A stretch of 8,617 nt of DNA, taken from positions 1 through 8,617 of the forward strand of contig JAATES010000174.1 of NCBI GenBank assembly GCA_015655615.1, written 5' to 3'. Made by a program: the position numbers and the translations under genes. Positions 1 through 6,039 of this stretch are shown in pieces; positions within the stretch are counted from its first letter, which is position 1; every line of letters begins with the position of its first letter. The notes below the pieces were generated by a model. That model worked only from the letters and a program-made list of their open reading frames with translations. It ran no database searches and was not told the DNA's origin. The stretch comes from Actinomycetales bacterium (lineage in GTDB: Bacteria > Actinomycetota > Actinomycetes > Actinomycetales > Cellulomonadaceae).

Positions 1-42
1 GCATGGCCTGACAACTAGACTGGCGGCGTGTAAATCCTCGCA

Positions 43-816
43 GTGACCAGCCTCAAAGGTGGTGTGGGAAAGACCTCGGTGTGCCTGGGACTTGCCTCAG
101 CAGCCACGCAGGCCGGTCTGCGCACGCTCTTGGTCGATATGGATCCCCAGGCCGACACCACGTTGGCGGTCGGTGCCTGGGAGGCAGGGTCCCCCACTAT
201 CGCCGCTGTGCTGCGCGACCCCGTCCGATCCCTGATCGATGCGGCGGCCGTGGCACGCCCTTGGGGCGACCGATCCATCGATGTCGTCACCGGCTCACCC
301 GAATCCCTTGCTTACGATGCGCCAGCGGATCCGAGAACGCTGACCGGGCTCTCCCGGGCACTACAGGACCATTCGGATCGCTGGGACCTCGTGTTGATCG
401 ACTGTCCTCCGTCGTCCGGCGGCCTCACGCGCCAGGGCCTCGCCGCCAGTCACCGTGCCCTGGTGGTCACGGAGCCGGGACTTTTCGCGGTGACCGCAGC
501 AGCACGAGCCCTGGAAACCGTCGATGACGTCCGCCGCACGTTGGCCCCCCGGCTGCAGCCACTTGGAGTCGTGGTGAATAGGGCCCGCGCTCATACCTCC
601 GAGCATGCCTACCGCATTTCGGAACTCCAGCGGATCTTCGGGCCGCTCATCCTGTCCCCCACCTTGCCCGAACGCACTGCTCTGCAACAAGCACAAGGTG
701 CAGGGCTACCGATACATCAGTGGCCGGGCCCTGCGGCTCGAGAGTTGAGCGAGATCTTCGATACCCTGCTGGCGCGTGCGCGACGCAGTTTCACGCTCCA
801 GGACACCTCGTACTGA
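43..816 (+). CDS. ParA/MinD-family P-loop ATPase (orphan)
   Basis: The 257-residue protein from GTG at 43 is a deviant-Walker ATPase of the ParA/Soj family. These are cytoplasmic ATPases that bind DNA or a membrane as ATP-dependent dimers and position plasmids, chromosomes or protein complexes. Visible motifs are the deviant Walker A KGGVGKT at residues 5-11, with the signature lysine K5; the A' strand LLVDMDPQAD at 29-38; and Walker B LVLIDCPPS at 116-124. A ParA-like core runs to about residue 245. The start is doubtful. The family normally begins a few residues earlier with a hydrophobic strand, and the codons just upstream (34-42) encode I-L-A in frame. A TAA at 31-33 blocks extension to the GTG at 28. 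No good ribosome-binding site is visible before 43. No parB or parS site is seen nearby, so the partner and cargo are unknown. It converges on the merR gene ending at 893. Confidence 0.85.
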   Translation: MTSLKGGVGKTSVCLGLASAATQAGLRTLLVDMDPQADTTLAVGAWEAGSPTIAAVLRDPVRSLIDAAAVARPWGDRSIDVVTGSPESLAYDAPADPRTLTGLSRALQDHSDRWDLVLIDCPPSSGGLTRQGLAASHRALVVTEPGLFAVTAAARALETVDDVRRTLAPRLQPLGVVVNRARAHTSEHAYRISELQRIFGPLILSPTLPERTALQQAQGAGLPIHQWPGPAARELSEIFDTLLARARRSFTLQDTSY

Positions 817-849
817 AGGACACCTCGTACTGAAGGACACCTCGCACTG
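800..849. repeat. 17-bp tandem repeat, about 3 units, over the parA stop codon
   Basis: Two perfect copies of AGGACACCTCGTACTGA lie at 800-816 and 817-833. A third, slightly diverged and incomplete copy (AGGACACCTCGCACTG) follows at 834-849. The first copy encodes the last residues and the TGA stop of the ParA-like protein. The other two fill most of the convergent gap to the merR gene. A 17-bp period is not a multiple of three, so later copies are in other frames. It looks like local duplication of the gene's 3' end; no function is evident. Confidence 0.9.
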
Positions 850-892
850 CGCAAGTGGGCGGCGGCCGGCTACACAAGCCAGACAGGACCGC

Positions 893-1522
893 TCAGACGG
901 CTTCGAGTCGCTTGCTCCTGCGTGCCGACAGCTCATCCACCGCAGGCCGCTCCTCATCGAGACGCTCAGTGGGAAGCTCGGCCAAGGTCCCCTCGACCTC
1001 GCGCCAGACCCGTCCCACCGCAATACCGAACACTCCCTGTCCACCCTGGACCAAGTCGATCACCTCGTCGGCGGACGTGCATTCGTAGACCGAGGCGCCG
1101 TCGCTCATCAAGGTGATCTGCGCGAGGTCCTCCACACCACGTTCCCTCAAGTGCTCGACCGCCACTCGGATCTGTTGCAACGAGACTCCGGTGTCCAGCA
1201 GTCGTTTCACGACCTTGAGGACGAGGATGTCCCGGAAGCTGTAGAGGCGATGGGTACCCGAGCCCGTCGCCGAGCGCACGGTGGGCTCGACCAGACCTGT
1301 CCTCGCCCAGTAGTCGAGCTGCCGGTAGGTGATTCCCGCAGCGCGGCAGGCGATCGGTCCGCGATAGCCCTCTGCCTCGTCCAAGTCCGGAAGGTCTTCG
1401 TCGAAGAGCAGGCCCTGTGTCCGGGTCGAAGGTCGCTGGCGTGCCGCGGCATCGCTCTCAGGTGTACCGCTCACTGGGTCCTCCGAACTTGTGAACACGA
1501 CTGCCATGTTCCATGATGCCAC
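893..1522 (-). CDS. MerR-family transcriptional regulator, Rv1830 (ResR/McdR) type
   Basis: A DNA-binding regulator of the actinobacterial MerR subgroup typified by M. tuberculosis Rv1830 (ResR/McdR), which is linked there to growth and division control. From GTG at 1522 it has 209 residues. A low-complexity acidic/polar N-terminal tail (1-50) is followed by the very conserved winged helix-turn-helix segment GYRGPIACRAAGITYRQLDY (52-71). The wing region is WARTGLVEP...GTHRLYSFRD (72-98), and a helical segment follows at about 99-130. The stretch around ITLMSDGASVYECTS and GGQGVFGIAVGRVWREVEGT (136-179) is typical of the subgroup. There is no cysteine cluster like that of metal-sensing MerR proteins. 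GTG 1522 is preferred because GGAGAGG lies about 9 nt upstream. TTG 1549 and ATG 1507 are also in frame but less well supported. The DUF151 nuclease gene that separates the two merR genes in mycobacteria is absent here. A promoter-like sequence at 1607-1635 could drive it separately. Confidence 0.9.
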   Translation of the reverse strand: MASWNMAVVFTSSEDPVSGTPESDAAARQRPSTRTQGLLFDEDLPDLDEAEGYRGPIACRAAGITYRQLDYWARTGLVEPTVRSATGSGTHRLYSFRDILVLKVVKRLLDTGVSLQQIRVAVEHLRERGVEDLAQITLMSDGASVYECTSADEVIDLVQGGQGVFGIAVGRVWREVEGTLAELPTERLDEERPAVDELSARRSKRLEAV

Positions 1523-1606
1523 CGCAGGAGCCCTCTCCAGTGGTGGCAACGCCGTGGCACTCGGTCAATCCAGGTTTGCCGCGCTTGGTGCGCGACCGAC
1601 AGGTTC

Positions 1607-1635
1607 AACGTACGGCCAGGAAAGTCCCAGGTCAA
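1607..1635 (-). promoter_or_regulatory. Sigma-A-like promoter for the 893-1522 merR gene
   Basis: On the minus strand TTGACC (1635-1630) and TACGTT (1612-1607) are separated by exactly 17 bp. The -35 box matches TTGACA at five of six positions. The -10 box fits the actinobacterial TAnnnT pattern. Transcription would start near 1600, giving a leader of roughly 80 nt to the GTG at 1522. This suggests the second merR gene can be transcribed independently of garA and ftsR. The spacer is 17 bp, not the 19-20 bp usual for MerR-activated promoters. Confidence 0.55.
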
Positions 1636-1666
1636 CGACCCAGCTTCGGCGTGTCGCGACCGGCGT

Positions 1667-1687
1667 GTCTCAAGTCGCACTTGAAAC
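1667..1687. repeat. Inverted repeat between the two merR genes
   Basis: Nine-base arms (GTCTCAAGT at 1667-1675 and ACTTGAAAC at 1679-1687) flank a 3-nt centre and match except for one pair, which would be a G-U wobble in minus-strand RNA. The element starts 12 bp downstream of the ftsR stop and lies about 32 bp upstream of the -35 box of the next gene. No T-run follows on the minus strand, so an operator or attenuating hairpin is as likely as a terminator. Confidence 0.5.
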
Positions 1688-1699
1688 ATCGACGGGCAC

Positions 1700-2362
1700 T
1701 CACAGTTCTGAGATGCCTTGGCGAATCCATGCCGTCTGTAGCTGTGCACACAGCTCCCCCAGTTCCGCCGCCACCGTGCTCACCTTGGCCTGAGCCGAGG
1801 GCGCCGACTGGCGCCGCAAGGGAGCGACGGCCTGCGCCACCAAGTCGACATGCCGCTCCGCAGCTGAACGCAGAGTGCGGAGGTGGCGGGCCTGGATGCC
1901 GTGTTCGGCCAGCCCTGCAGCCAGCACCACGACCTCTCGATCCCAGACATCGAGGCGGCCTTGCGCATCCGGACGCAGGAGGCCCGCCCCGACGAGAGAC
2001 TCGATCACGGACACCTCGACCCCGGCCTCGGCGGCGAGCCGTTCGGCGGAGACCGGGGTGACACGGCCCGTCGGCTGTCCGTCCCGGCTGACCACATGAG
2101 GGATCAACGGCTGATCGTGCGAGGCCTCGCCTGCATCCAGCGCAGCGAGCTTCTCCTTGATGACCTTCAGCGGCAGGTACCGGTCCCGCTGTTCGACCAA
2201 GACGAATCTGAGCCGTTCGACGTCCGCTGGGCTGTACTGGCGATACCCGGAGGCAGTACGAAGCGGCTCGATGAGTCCCTGTTCCTCCAAGAACCTCAGT
2301 TTCGAGTGCGAGACCGCCGGGAACTCCGCCCGCAATGCGGCCAGGACATCCGATATCCGCAT
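1700..2362 (-). CDS. ftsR: MerR-family regulator FtsR (Rv1828 type)
   Basis: This is the MerR-like regulator immediately downstream of garA, matching Rv1828 and C. glutamicum FtsR, an activator of the division gene ftsZ. From ATG 2362 it has 220 residues. The N-terminal winged HTH covers about 1-72, with MRISDVLAALRAEFPAVSHS at the start, then KLRFLEEQGLIEP and RTASGYRQYSPADVERL. A linker covers about 80-100. A second MerR-like helical domain begins at TPVSAERLAAEAGVEVSVI (102-120) and runs to about 175, followed by a helical tail. This two-domain form is characteristic of the subgroup. The frame stays open to GTG 2518, which overlaps the garA stop as GTGA. The 52 extra codons have irregular third positions and a Gly/Arg/Asp-rich product, and the conserved domain starts exactly at 2362, so the shorter form is preferred. 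Its ribosome-binding site is weak. Confidence 0.88.
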   Translation of the reverse strand: MRISDVLAALRAEFPAVSHSKLRFLEEQGLIEPLRTASGYRQYSPADVERLRFVLVEQRDRYLPLKVIKEKLAALDAGEASHDQPLIPHVVSRDGQPTGRVTPVSAERLAAEAGVEVSVIESLVGAGLLRPDAQGRLDVWDREVVVLAAGLAEHGIQARHLRTLRSAAERHVDLVAQAVAPLRRQSAPSAQAKVSTVAAELGELCAQLQTAWIRQGISEL

Positions 2363-2402
2363 ACTCGGTCGTCGTGAGATCCCGCGTGGCCACGCCTCCG
2401 AT

Positions 2403-2429
2403 GGCTGATCCAGCGCACCGCCATCAGCC
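2403..2429. repeat. Inverted repeat in the garA-ftsR gap
   Basis: Perfect 7-bp arms GGCTGAT (2403-2409) and ATCAGCC (2423-2429) surround a 13-nt loop. They lie in the stretch between the garA stop and the preferred ftsR start. It may be a weak RNA hairpin or an operator. The same bases would be coding if the long FtsR form were real. I see no convincing promoter in 2363-2514. Confidence 0.35.
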
Positions 2430-2514
2430 GTGCCCCTTGTTCCCCGGTCGTCATGGGGATCGCCTGCGGTCGATCGGCGCTGCCCATCGTCATGACCGAC
2501 CGGTGACGCCGCCC

Positions 2515-3012
2515 TCACGCAGTCACCGAGTCGTGCGCGTCCGATCCTGGGCCCGAAGCGGGACTGGAGTAGAAGCTGAGACGGAACTTACCGATCTGGA
2601 CTTCGTCGCCGTCGTACAGCCGGACAGACTCGATCCGCTCCCGATTCACATAGGTCCCGTTGAGCGAACCGACATCGCTGACCGTGAAGGCCCCGCCCTC
2701 CTGCTCGAAGAGGGCATGTTTGCGGGACACGGTGGCATCGTCGAGAAAGATGTCCGCTGACTCTGCCCGGCCGGCCTCGACGACATCGGTATCGAGCAAG
2801 AACCGCGATCCGACGCCGGGGCCACGTTGCGCGATCAGAATCGCAGCTCCGGCCGGGAGAGCCTGCACGAGTGCCACCTCGTCGGCAGCCAGTCCCAGTG
2901 CCGATCGGCTCTCCTCTGCTGCCTCCGGTGAGCCGAAGGTGATCGTCGTGTCCGCACCGGCAGAACGGGATGGCTGTCGGTCCTCGCCGTTGACCTGCGA
3001 GTTCGGTGTCAT
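2515..3012 (-). CDS. garA: FHA-domain metabolic switch protein, GarA/OdhI type
   Basis: A 165-residue homologue of mycobacterial GarA and corynebacterial OdhI. These cytoplasmic proteins inhibit 2-oxoglutarate dehydrogenase and control glutamate metabolism when unphosphorylated; kinases such as PknB and PknG switch them off. Residues 1-50 form a flexible tail containing DTTITF (21-26), which aligns with the ETTSVF phosphorylation motif of GarA. The FHA domain covers about 55-148. It has GR (81-82) with DIFLDDATVSRKHALF (87-102; key S96 and H99), SLNGTYVN (116-123; N118 and N123) and GDEVQIGKFRL (135-145). Start ATG 3012 has a strong ribosome-binding site, GGAGGAG. Gene position, length and FHA core all agree with GarA. 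In mycobacteria gcvH lies just upstream; here it is absent. Residues after the phospho-motif differ from the conserved FRADFLSEL segment. Confidence 0.92.
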   Translation of the reverse strand: MTPNSQVNGEDRQPSRSAGADTTITFGSPEAAEESRSALGLAADEVALVQALPAGAAILIAQRGPGVGSRFLLDTDVVEAGRAESADIFLDDATVSRKHALFEQEGGAFTVSDVGSLNGTYVNRERIESVRLYDGDEVQIGKFRLSFYSSPASGPGSDAHDSVTA

Positions 3013-3014
3013 CT

Positions 3015-3021
3015 CTCCTCC
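3015..3021 (-). promoter_or_regulatory. Strong ribosome-binding site of garA
   Basis: On the minus strand GGAGGAG directly precedes ATG 3012, with GGAGG four bases from the start codon. It is one of the two strongest Shine-Dalgarno sequences in the window and fits independent, efficient translation of garA after a 142-bp gap. Confidence 0.75.
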
Positions 3022-3050
3022 AACGTCGTGTCAAAGGCGTGCGACTGGAA

Positions 3051-3156
3051 GAACATCGGTGCACGCTCGGCCTGGTGTTCACCTACTCTATCGCGACGGC
3101 TTGCCCGAACCCTGACCCCGTCTCGCCCCGGCTCCCCGGCACCTCCACCGATGTTC
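3051..3156. repeat. Perfect 11-bp inverted repeat flanking the garA upstream region
   Basis: The arms GAACATCGGTG (3051-3061) and CACCGATGTTC (3146-3156) are exact reverse complements 84 bp apart. They bracket most of the gap between the second DUF881 gene and garA. The right arm runs into the DUF881 stop codon (3155-3157). A TAnnnT-type hexamer on the minus strand (TAGAGT, 3090-3085) lies between the arms, without a clear -35 box. Paired regulator sites or a long mRNA stem are possible; chance is not excluded. Confidence 0.5.
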
Positions 3157-3991
3157 AGGATCCACCTGACGGAGCAGTCTCGGCATGCTGCGGAAGTTGC
3201 GGGATGCGCACGGCGGAGATCTCCACTTTCTCCAGCGCCGTGATCTTCACGGTCGCACCCGCATTGCGCAATGCGGCCGTGGCCCCGCCCGGAACTTCCA
3301 GAGCAGGCTGAAGCGTGTCAGCATCGCCGATGGCCAGCCACCGATAGGGCTCCACGAGCTCGGTGCCATCGAGGATCACACTGCCATCACGATCGGAGAA
3401 CGAGCTGGACACGACGATGCGCTCGTCATTGACCTGGATGACCTCGGCCCCGGCATTGCGGAGTTCCTCCAGCACATTGAGCATGCCCGCCGCCGTCACC
3501 GTCCCCGTGATCGTCACCCGTACCCCCGGTCCCTCGGCAGGCAATCGGCCCGCCAGGATGCCCTCGGTGGTGGCAGCCTCCCGTGCGGCGGTGATCGCGG
3601 CCTGGCTGGAACTCGAACCCGTCTGCAACTGATCGACCTGCTGCTTCAGATCCGACTGTTCCTGCGTGAGCGCGTCTCCGCGTTGCGTCACCTCATCCAG
3701 CAGCCGTACCAGGTCGGATTGCCGCAGATTCGCCAGGCCATCGGACTGCGCCTGAGACACCTGGACCACCAGGGCGAATCCCACGAGGGCGCACAGCAGC
3801 CCAGCGAGCGCCTGGGCCCGAGTCGGTCGCGGGGACAACGCCCGGATGAGCTTGCGCCATGGCGTGTCCAAGCGTCGAGGGACCTGCGGTTCCGTGGCGC
3901 CGCCATGTCGCGGCCTGACCTCGTCAGCACCTGCCGACGCGTCCGCCACTGCGGCCCGGGGCTCGCCGTCGCTCACCGATTCGTCGACCAT
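3155..3991 (-). CDS. DUF881-family membrane protein (second copy of the cluster)
   Basis: A 278-residue protein of the DUF881 (YlxW/YlxX) family; its biochemical function is unknown. A polar, probably disordered cytoplasmic N-terminus (1-58) leads to one hydrophobic segment, AQALAGLLCALVGFALVVQV (about 59-78). A Gln/Asp/Leu-rich coiled coil follows (about 85-125). The globular DUF881 domain (about 140-265) has the family features GPGVRVTITG, the NAGAEVIQVNDERIV segment and EPYRWLAIGD. This predicts a type II bitopic protein with its C-terminal domain outside the membrane. ATG 3991 lies 6 bp after the sbp stop, so the two are almost certainly co-transcribed and coupled. It corresponds in position to Rv1825. 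The pairing with Sbp and another DUF881 protein suggests a membrane complex; this is inference. Confidence 0.9.
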   Translation of the reverse strand: MVDESVSDGEPRAAVADASAGADEVRPRHGGATEPQVPRRLDTPWRKLIRALSPRPTRAQALAGLLCALVGFALVVQVSQAQSDGLANLRQSDLVRLLDEVTQRGDALTQEQSDLKQQVDQLQTGSSSSQAAITAAREAATTEGILAGRLPAEGPGVRVTITGTVTAAGMLNVLEELRNAGAEVIQVNDERIVVSSSFSDRDGSVILDGTELVEPYRWLAIGDADTLQPALEVPGGATAALRNAGATVKITALEKVEISAVRIPQLPQHAETAPSGGS

Positions 3992-3997
3992 CAGCGG

Positions 3998-4330
3998 CTA
4001 CGCCTTGAAGAGGTGCCGGCGAATAGCCGCCGCGTTGGAGAAGATCCGGATGCCGAGCACCACGACCACGCCGGTCGACAACTGGGTGCCCACGCCCAAC
4101 TGGTCCCCCAGATACACGATCACCGCCGCCACCACCACATTGGACAAGAACGAGACCAGGAAGACCCGATCGTCGAACAGTCCGTCCAACAACGCTCTCA
4201 GACCCCCGAAGAGCGCGTCGAGCGCGGCGACGACGGCAATGGGCAGATAGGGCTGCAAGACCACAGGGACATTGGGCTGGAGCACCAGTCCGAGGACCAC
4301 GCCCAATGCCAAACCAATCGCCGGAATCAC
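3998..4330 (-). CDS. sbp: Small basic protein Sbp (DUF1290), multi-spanning membrane protein
   Basis: A 110-residue, very hydrophobic protein of the DUF1290 family, named Sbp in Bacillus, where its gene sits just before ftsA-ftsZ. Its function is not established. Hydrophobic segments lie at about 2-18, 29-46, 57-76 and 84-97, so three or four membrane spans are likely. The Arg/Lys-containing C-terminus (IRRHLFKA) is probably cytoplasmic. LVLQPNVPVVLQPYLPIAVV (15-34) and LDALFGGLRA are typical of the family, as is FLVSFLSN. The GTG start at 4330 overlaps the stop of the preceding DUF881 gene as GTGA and has a strong AAGGAGG upstream. It corresponds to Rv1824. Full family length, no sign of damage. 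Confidence 0.92.
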   Translation of the reverse strand: MIPAIGLALGVVLGLVLQPNVPVVLQPYLPIAVVAALDALFGGLRALLDGLFDDRVFLVSFLSNVVVAAVIVYLGDQLGVGTQLSTGVVVVLGIRIFSNAAAIRRHLFKA

Positions 4331-5301
4331 GAGCCCTCCTTCTGACTGAACGGTACAGCGGACGACGGCTCACCGGTGGACGTGCCCGTCCCACCGGACG
4401 CAACCGGAGAATCACCCGTCAGCGTCGCCGAGACGAGCACGCTGGTGGGTGCCGCCGGCAAGGTCAATGCCGACGCTCCCGACACTTCCCATGCGATTCC
4501 ATAGCTATCCTTGAGCGCAGCTAGATCATCGGCAACAGAAGAGCGAGCGAACTCCACCTGCATCGTATTCGTCGCGCCGATGGCCTCCACGCGATACGGG
4601 GGCGTGAGCGCCACGAGATTCACGAGCACGGCGCCACCGGCGCCCCGAATGGCACTGGTCGGTCCAAGGCGGTTGCCGTTGACCGCAATCGCCTCCGCTC
4701 CACTGACCCAGAGCTCATTGACGACGCGCTGTAGATCGAGGTCCTGGACCTGCGCCGCGTCGTCCTGGTCTGCGAGCGGACCATCATGCAGGGTCACCAC
4801 GAGGCCAGGTCCGGACACCGCAGCGGCGGCGCTGACCATCGCGTCGATATCCGTCTGCTCCTGGAGCGCGGGGTCGGAGCCCTTCAACACATCTGATCGC
4901 AGCTGAGCGACTTCATCACGCAAGTCGCTGTTCGCCTGGTTGAGCGCCGCGATGGACGTCCGCTTGGTCTGGATCTCCTCCGCGAGCAACGATCGAGCCT
5001 GCGCGACTGCGGGCTGTGGGGCGCGCAACGATGCGACCGCCGCCACCACGGCGATCCCCGCGACCACCGCCATGGAGAGCAGGAGCACTCGTTCCCGCCA
5101 GGAACTGCGATGGTGCCTGCCTCGGTGCTCGGCGGCCAGCACGTAACTGGGATCGAGTGGATGGTCCATCACCTCGGTGAGGAGCGTCATGGATTCCCCG
5201 ACCCGGCGCAGCGGCCTGTCGACATGCGGGGTGCCCAGCTGCTCCACGCGTTCCCGCGTCGGCACCCGCGAGACCGGAAGACCTGGGACCGAGTCCGTCA
5301 T
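4327..5301 (-). CDS. DUF881-family membrane protein (first copy of the cluster)
   Basis: A 324-residue member of the DUF881 (YlxW/YlxX) family, function unknown. A charged cytoplasmic N-terminus contains MTLLTEVMDHPLDPSY (38-53), resembling the LL..(V/M)M...LDP.Y motif I recall from actinobacterial members. One hydrophobic segment (about 72-92, VLLLSMAVVAGIAVVAAVAS) is followed by a coiled coil (about 100-140). The DUF881 domain covers about 145-295, with GPGLVVTLHDGP, LDLQRVVNELWVSGAEAIAV and PPYRVEAIG. The C-terminal 30 residues are a Gly/Ser/Thr-rich tail. ATG 5301 overlaps the upstream stop as ATGA, which supports this start. Met38 (5190), directly at the conserved motif and preceded by GGGGA, is an alternative. 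It corresponds to Rv1823. The two DUF881 proteins differ clearly in sequence and are probably not interchangeable. Confidence 0.9.
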   Translation of the reverse strand: MTDSVPGLPVSRVPTRERVEQLGTPHVDRPLRRVGESMTLLTEVMDHPLDPSYVLAAEHRGRHHRSSWRERVLLLSMAVVAGIAVVAAVASLRAPQPAVAQARSLLAEEIQTKRTSIAALNQANSDLRDEVAQLRSDVLKGSDPALQEQTDIDAMVSAAAAVSGPGLVVTLHDGPLADQDDAAQVQDLDLQRVVNELWVSGAEAIAVNGNRLGPTSAIRGAGGAVLVNLVALTPPYRVEAIGATNTMQVEFARSSVADDLAALKDSYGIAWEVSGASALTLPAAPTSVLVSATLTGDSPVASGGTGTSTGEPSSAVPFSQKEGS

Positions 5302-5903
5302 GCCGGCGAGGTCCGGTCTGCGCGCAGGAGCTCGCGGGCCTGCCAGAGATACGTCGCTCCGGCGAGCCAGTAGATAGCAACGCCCCACCAGGCGAATGCC
5401 CAGCCCACCACCCAGGCACCATGACCTATCGAGCCGCCCAGCGTCCCGATCAGCAGCAGCGGGAAGGCATAGAGCAGTGCGAACGTCCCCGCCTTGCCCA
5501 GGAAATTCACGGGCAACGGGCCGTACCCGCGCCGCGCCAGCACCGGCAGCAGCGCCGCCATCATCAGGTCCCGGGCGACGATCGCCACCAGCAGCCACCA
5601 CGGAACCGCACCACGCCAGGCCAGACCCACCAGGGTCACCAAGATGAACAGCCGATCAGCCGCTGGGTCGAGCATCTGCCCCAGCCGTGACACCTGCCCC
5701 AGACGGCGCGCCAGAACCCCATCGAGCCAATCGCTGGCGCCGGAGACCGCCAGAACGATGATGGCCCACACATCATGCTGCTGCCACACCAGGGCAGCGA
5801 AAACCGGAACGAGGAGCAGGCGGGCCGCACTGATGCCATTGGGGATCGTCCATACCCGGTCGCTCGGTTCGATGTCGGTGCTCACCCGGCCCCCATCACT
5901 CAT
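5298..5903 (-). CDS. CDP-alcohol phosphatidyltransferase (PgsA2-like)
   Basis: An integral membrane phospholipid synthase of the CDP-alcohol phosphatidyltransferase family, which moves a phosphatidyl group from CDP-diacylglycerol to an alcohol. From ATG 5903 it has 201 residues. The complete catalytic motif D-x2-D-G-x2-A-R-x8-G-x3-D-x3-D is present: D58, D61, G62, A65, R66, G75, D79 and D83. IPNGISAARLLLVPVF (20-35) is the usual first-helix entry. Further hydrophobic stretches lie at about 44-57, 86-97, 101-123, 137-156 and 163-185. The position equals Rv1822 (pgsA2). The substrate, glycerol-3-phosphate or phosphatidylglycerol (cardiolipin synthesis), cannot be read from the sequence. It is the first gene of the cluster and overlaps the next by 4 bp. 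The start is uncertain: GTG 5912 and GTG 5885 are also in frame and no strong ribosome-binding site is visible. Confidence 0.9.
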   Translation of the reverse strand: MSDGGRVSTDIEPSDRVWTIPNGISAARLLLVPVFAALVWQQHDVWAIIVLAVSGASDWLDGVLARRLGQVSRLGQMLDPAADRLFILVTLVGLAWRGAVPWWLLVAIVARDLMMAALLPVLARRGYGPLPVNFLGKAGTFALLYAFPLLLIGTLGGSIGHGAWVVGWAFAWWGVAIYWLAGATYLWQARELLRADRTSPA

Positions 5904-6039
5904 GTGTGTCACAGCCGTGACTCGCTCGAGAATCACCGGTCTGACCTGTCCAGGCAATCGTATGCGGAATCGTCCCCCGGTGCCCCGGCCACGCCCGGTA
6001 TGATGGAGGTCCACGACACGTGCCGCACACGTCCCATCC

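Noticed and set aside
776..1516. Plus-strand frame of 246 codons opposite the merR gene
   Set aside because: It overlaps the end of parA and is antisense to a conserved MerR protein, with no recognisable domain.
1632..2393. Minus-strand frame of 253 codons in another frame of ftsR
   Set aside because: Gly/Arg-rich shadow of the FtsR frame, which carries the conserved HTH.
3029..3036. TTGACA-like -35 box on the minus strand just before garA
   Set aside because: It is about 20 bp from the start codon and has no -10 box at a usable distance before the ribosome-binding site.
3185..4345. Long open frame on the plus strand (386 codons) opposite DUF881 and Sbp
   Set aside because: It lies antisense to two well-recognised genes. 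Its product is His/Arg/Gln-rich with no domain, as expected from the complement of GC-rich codons.
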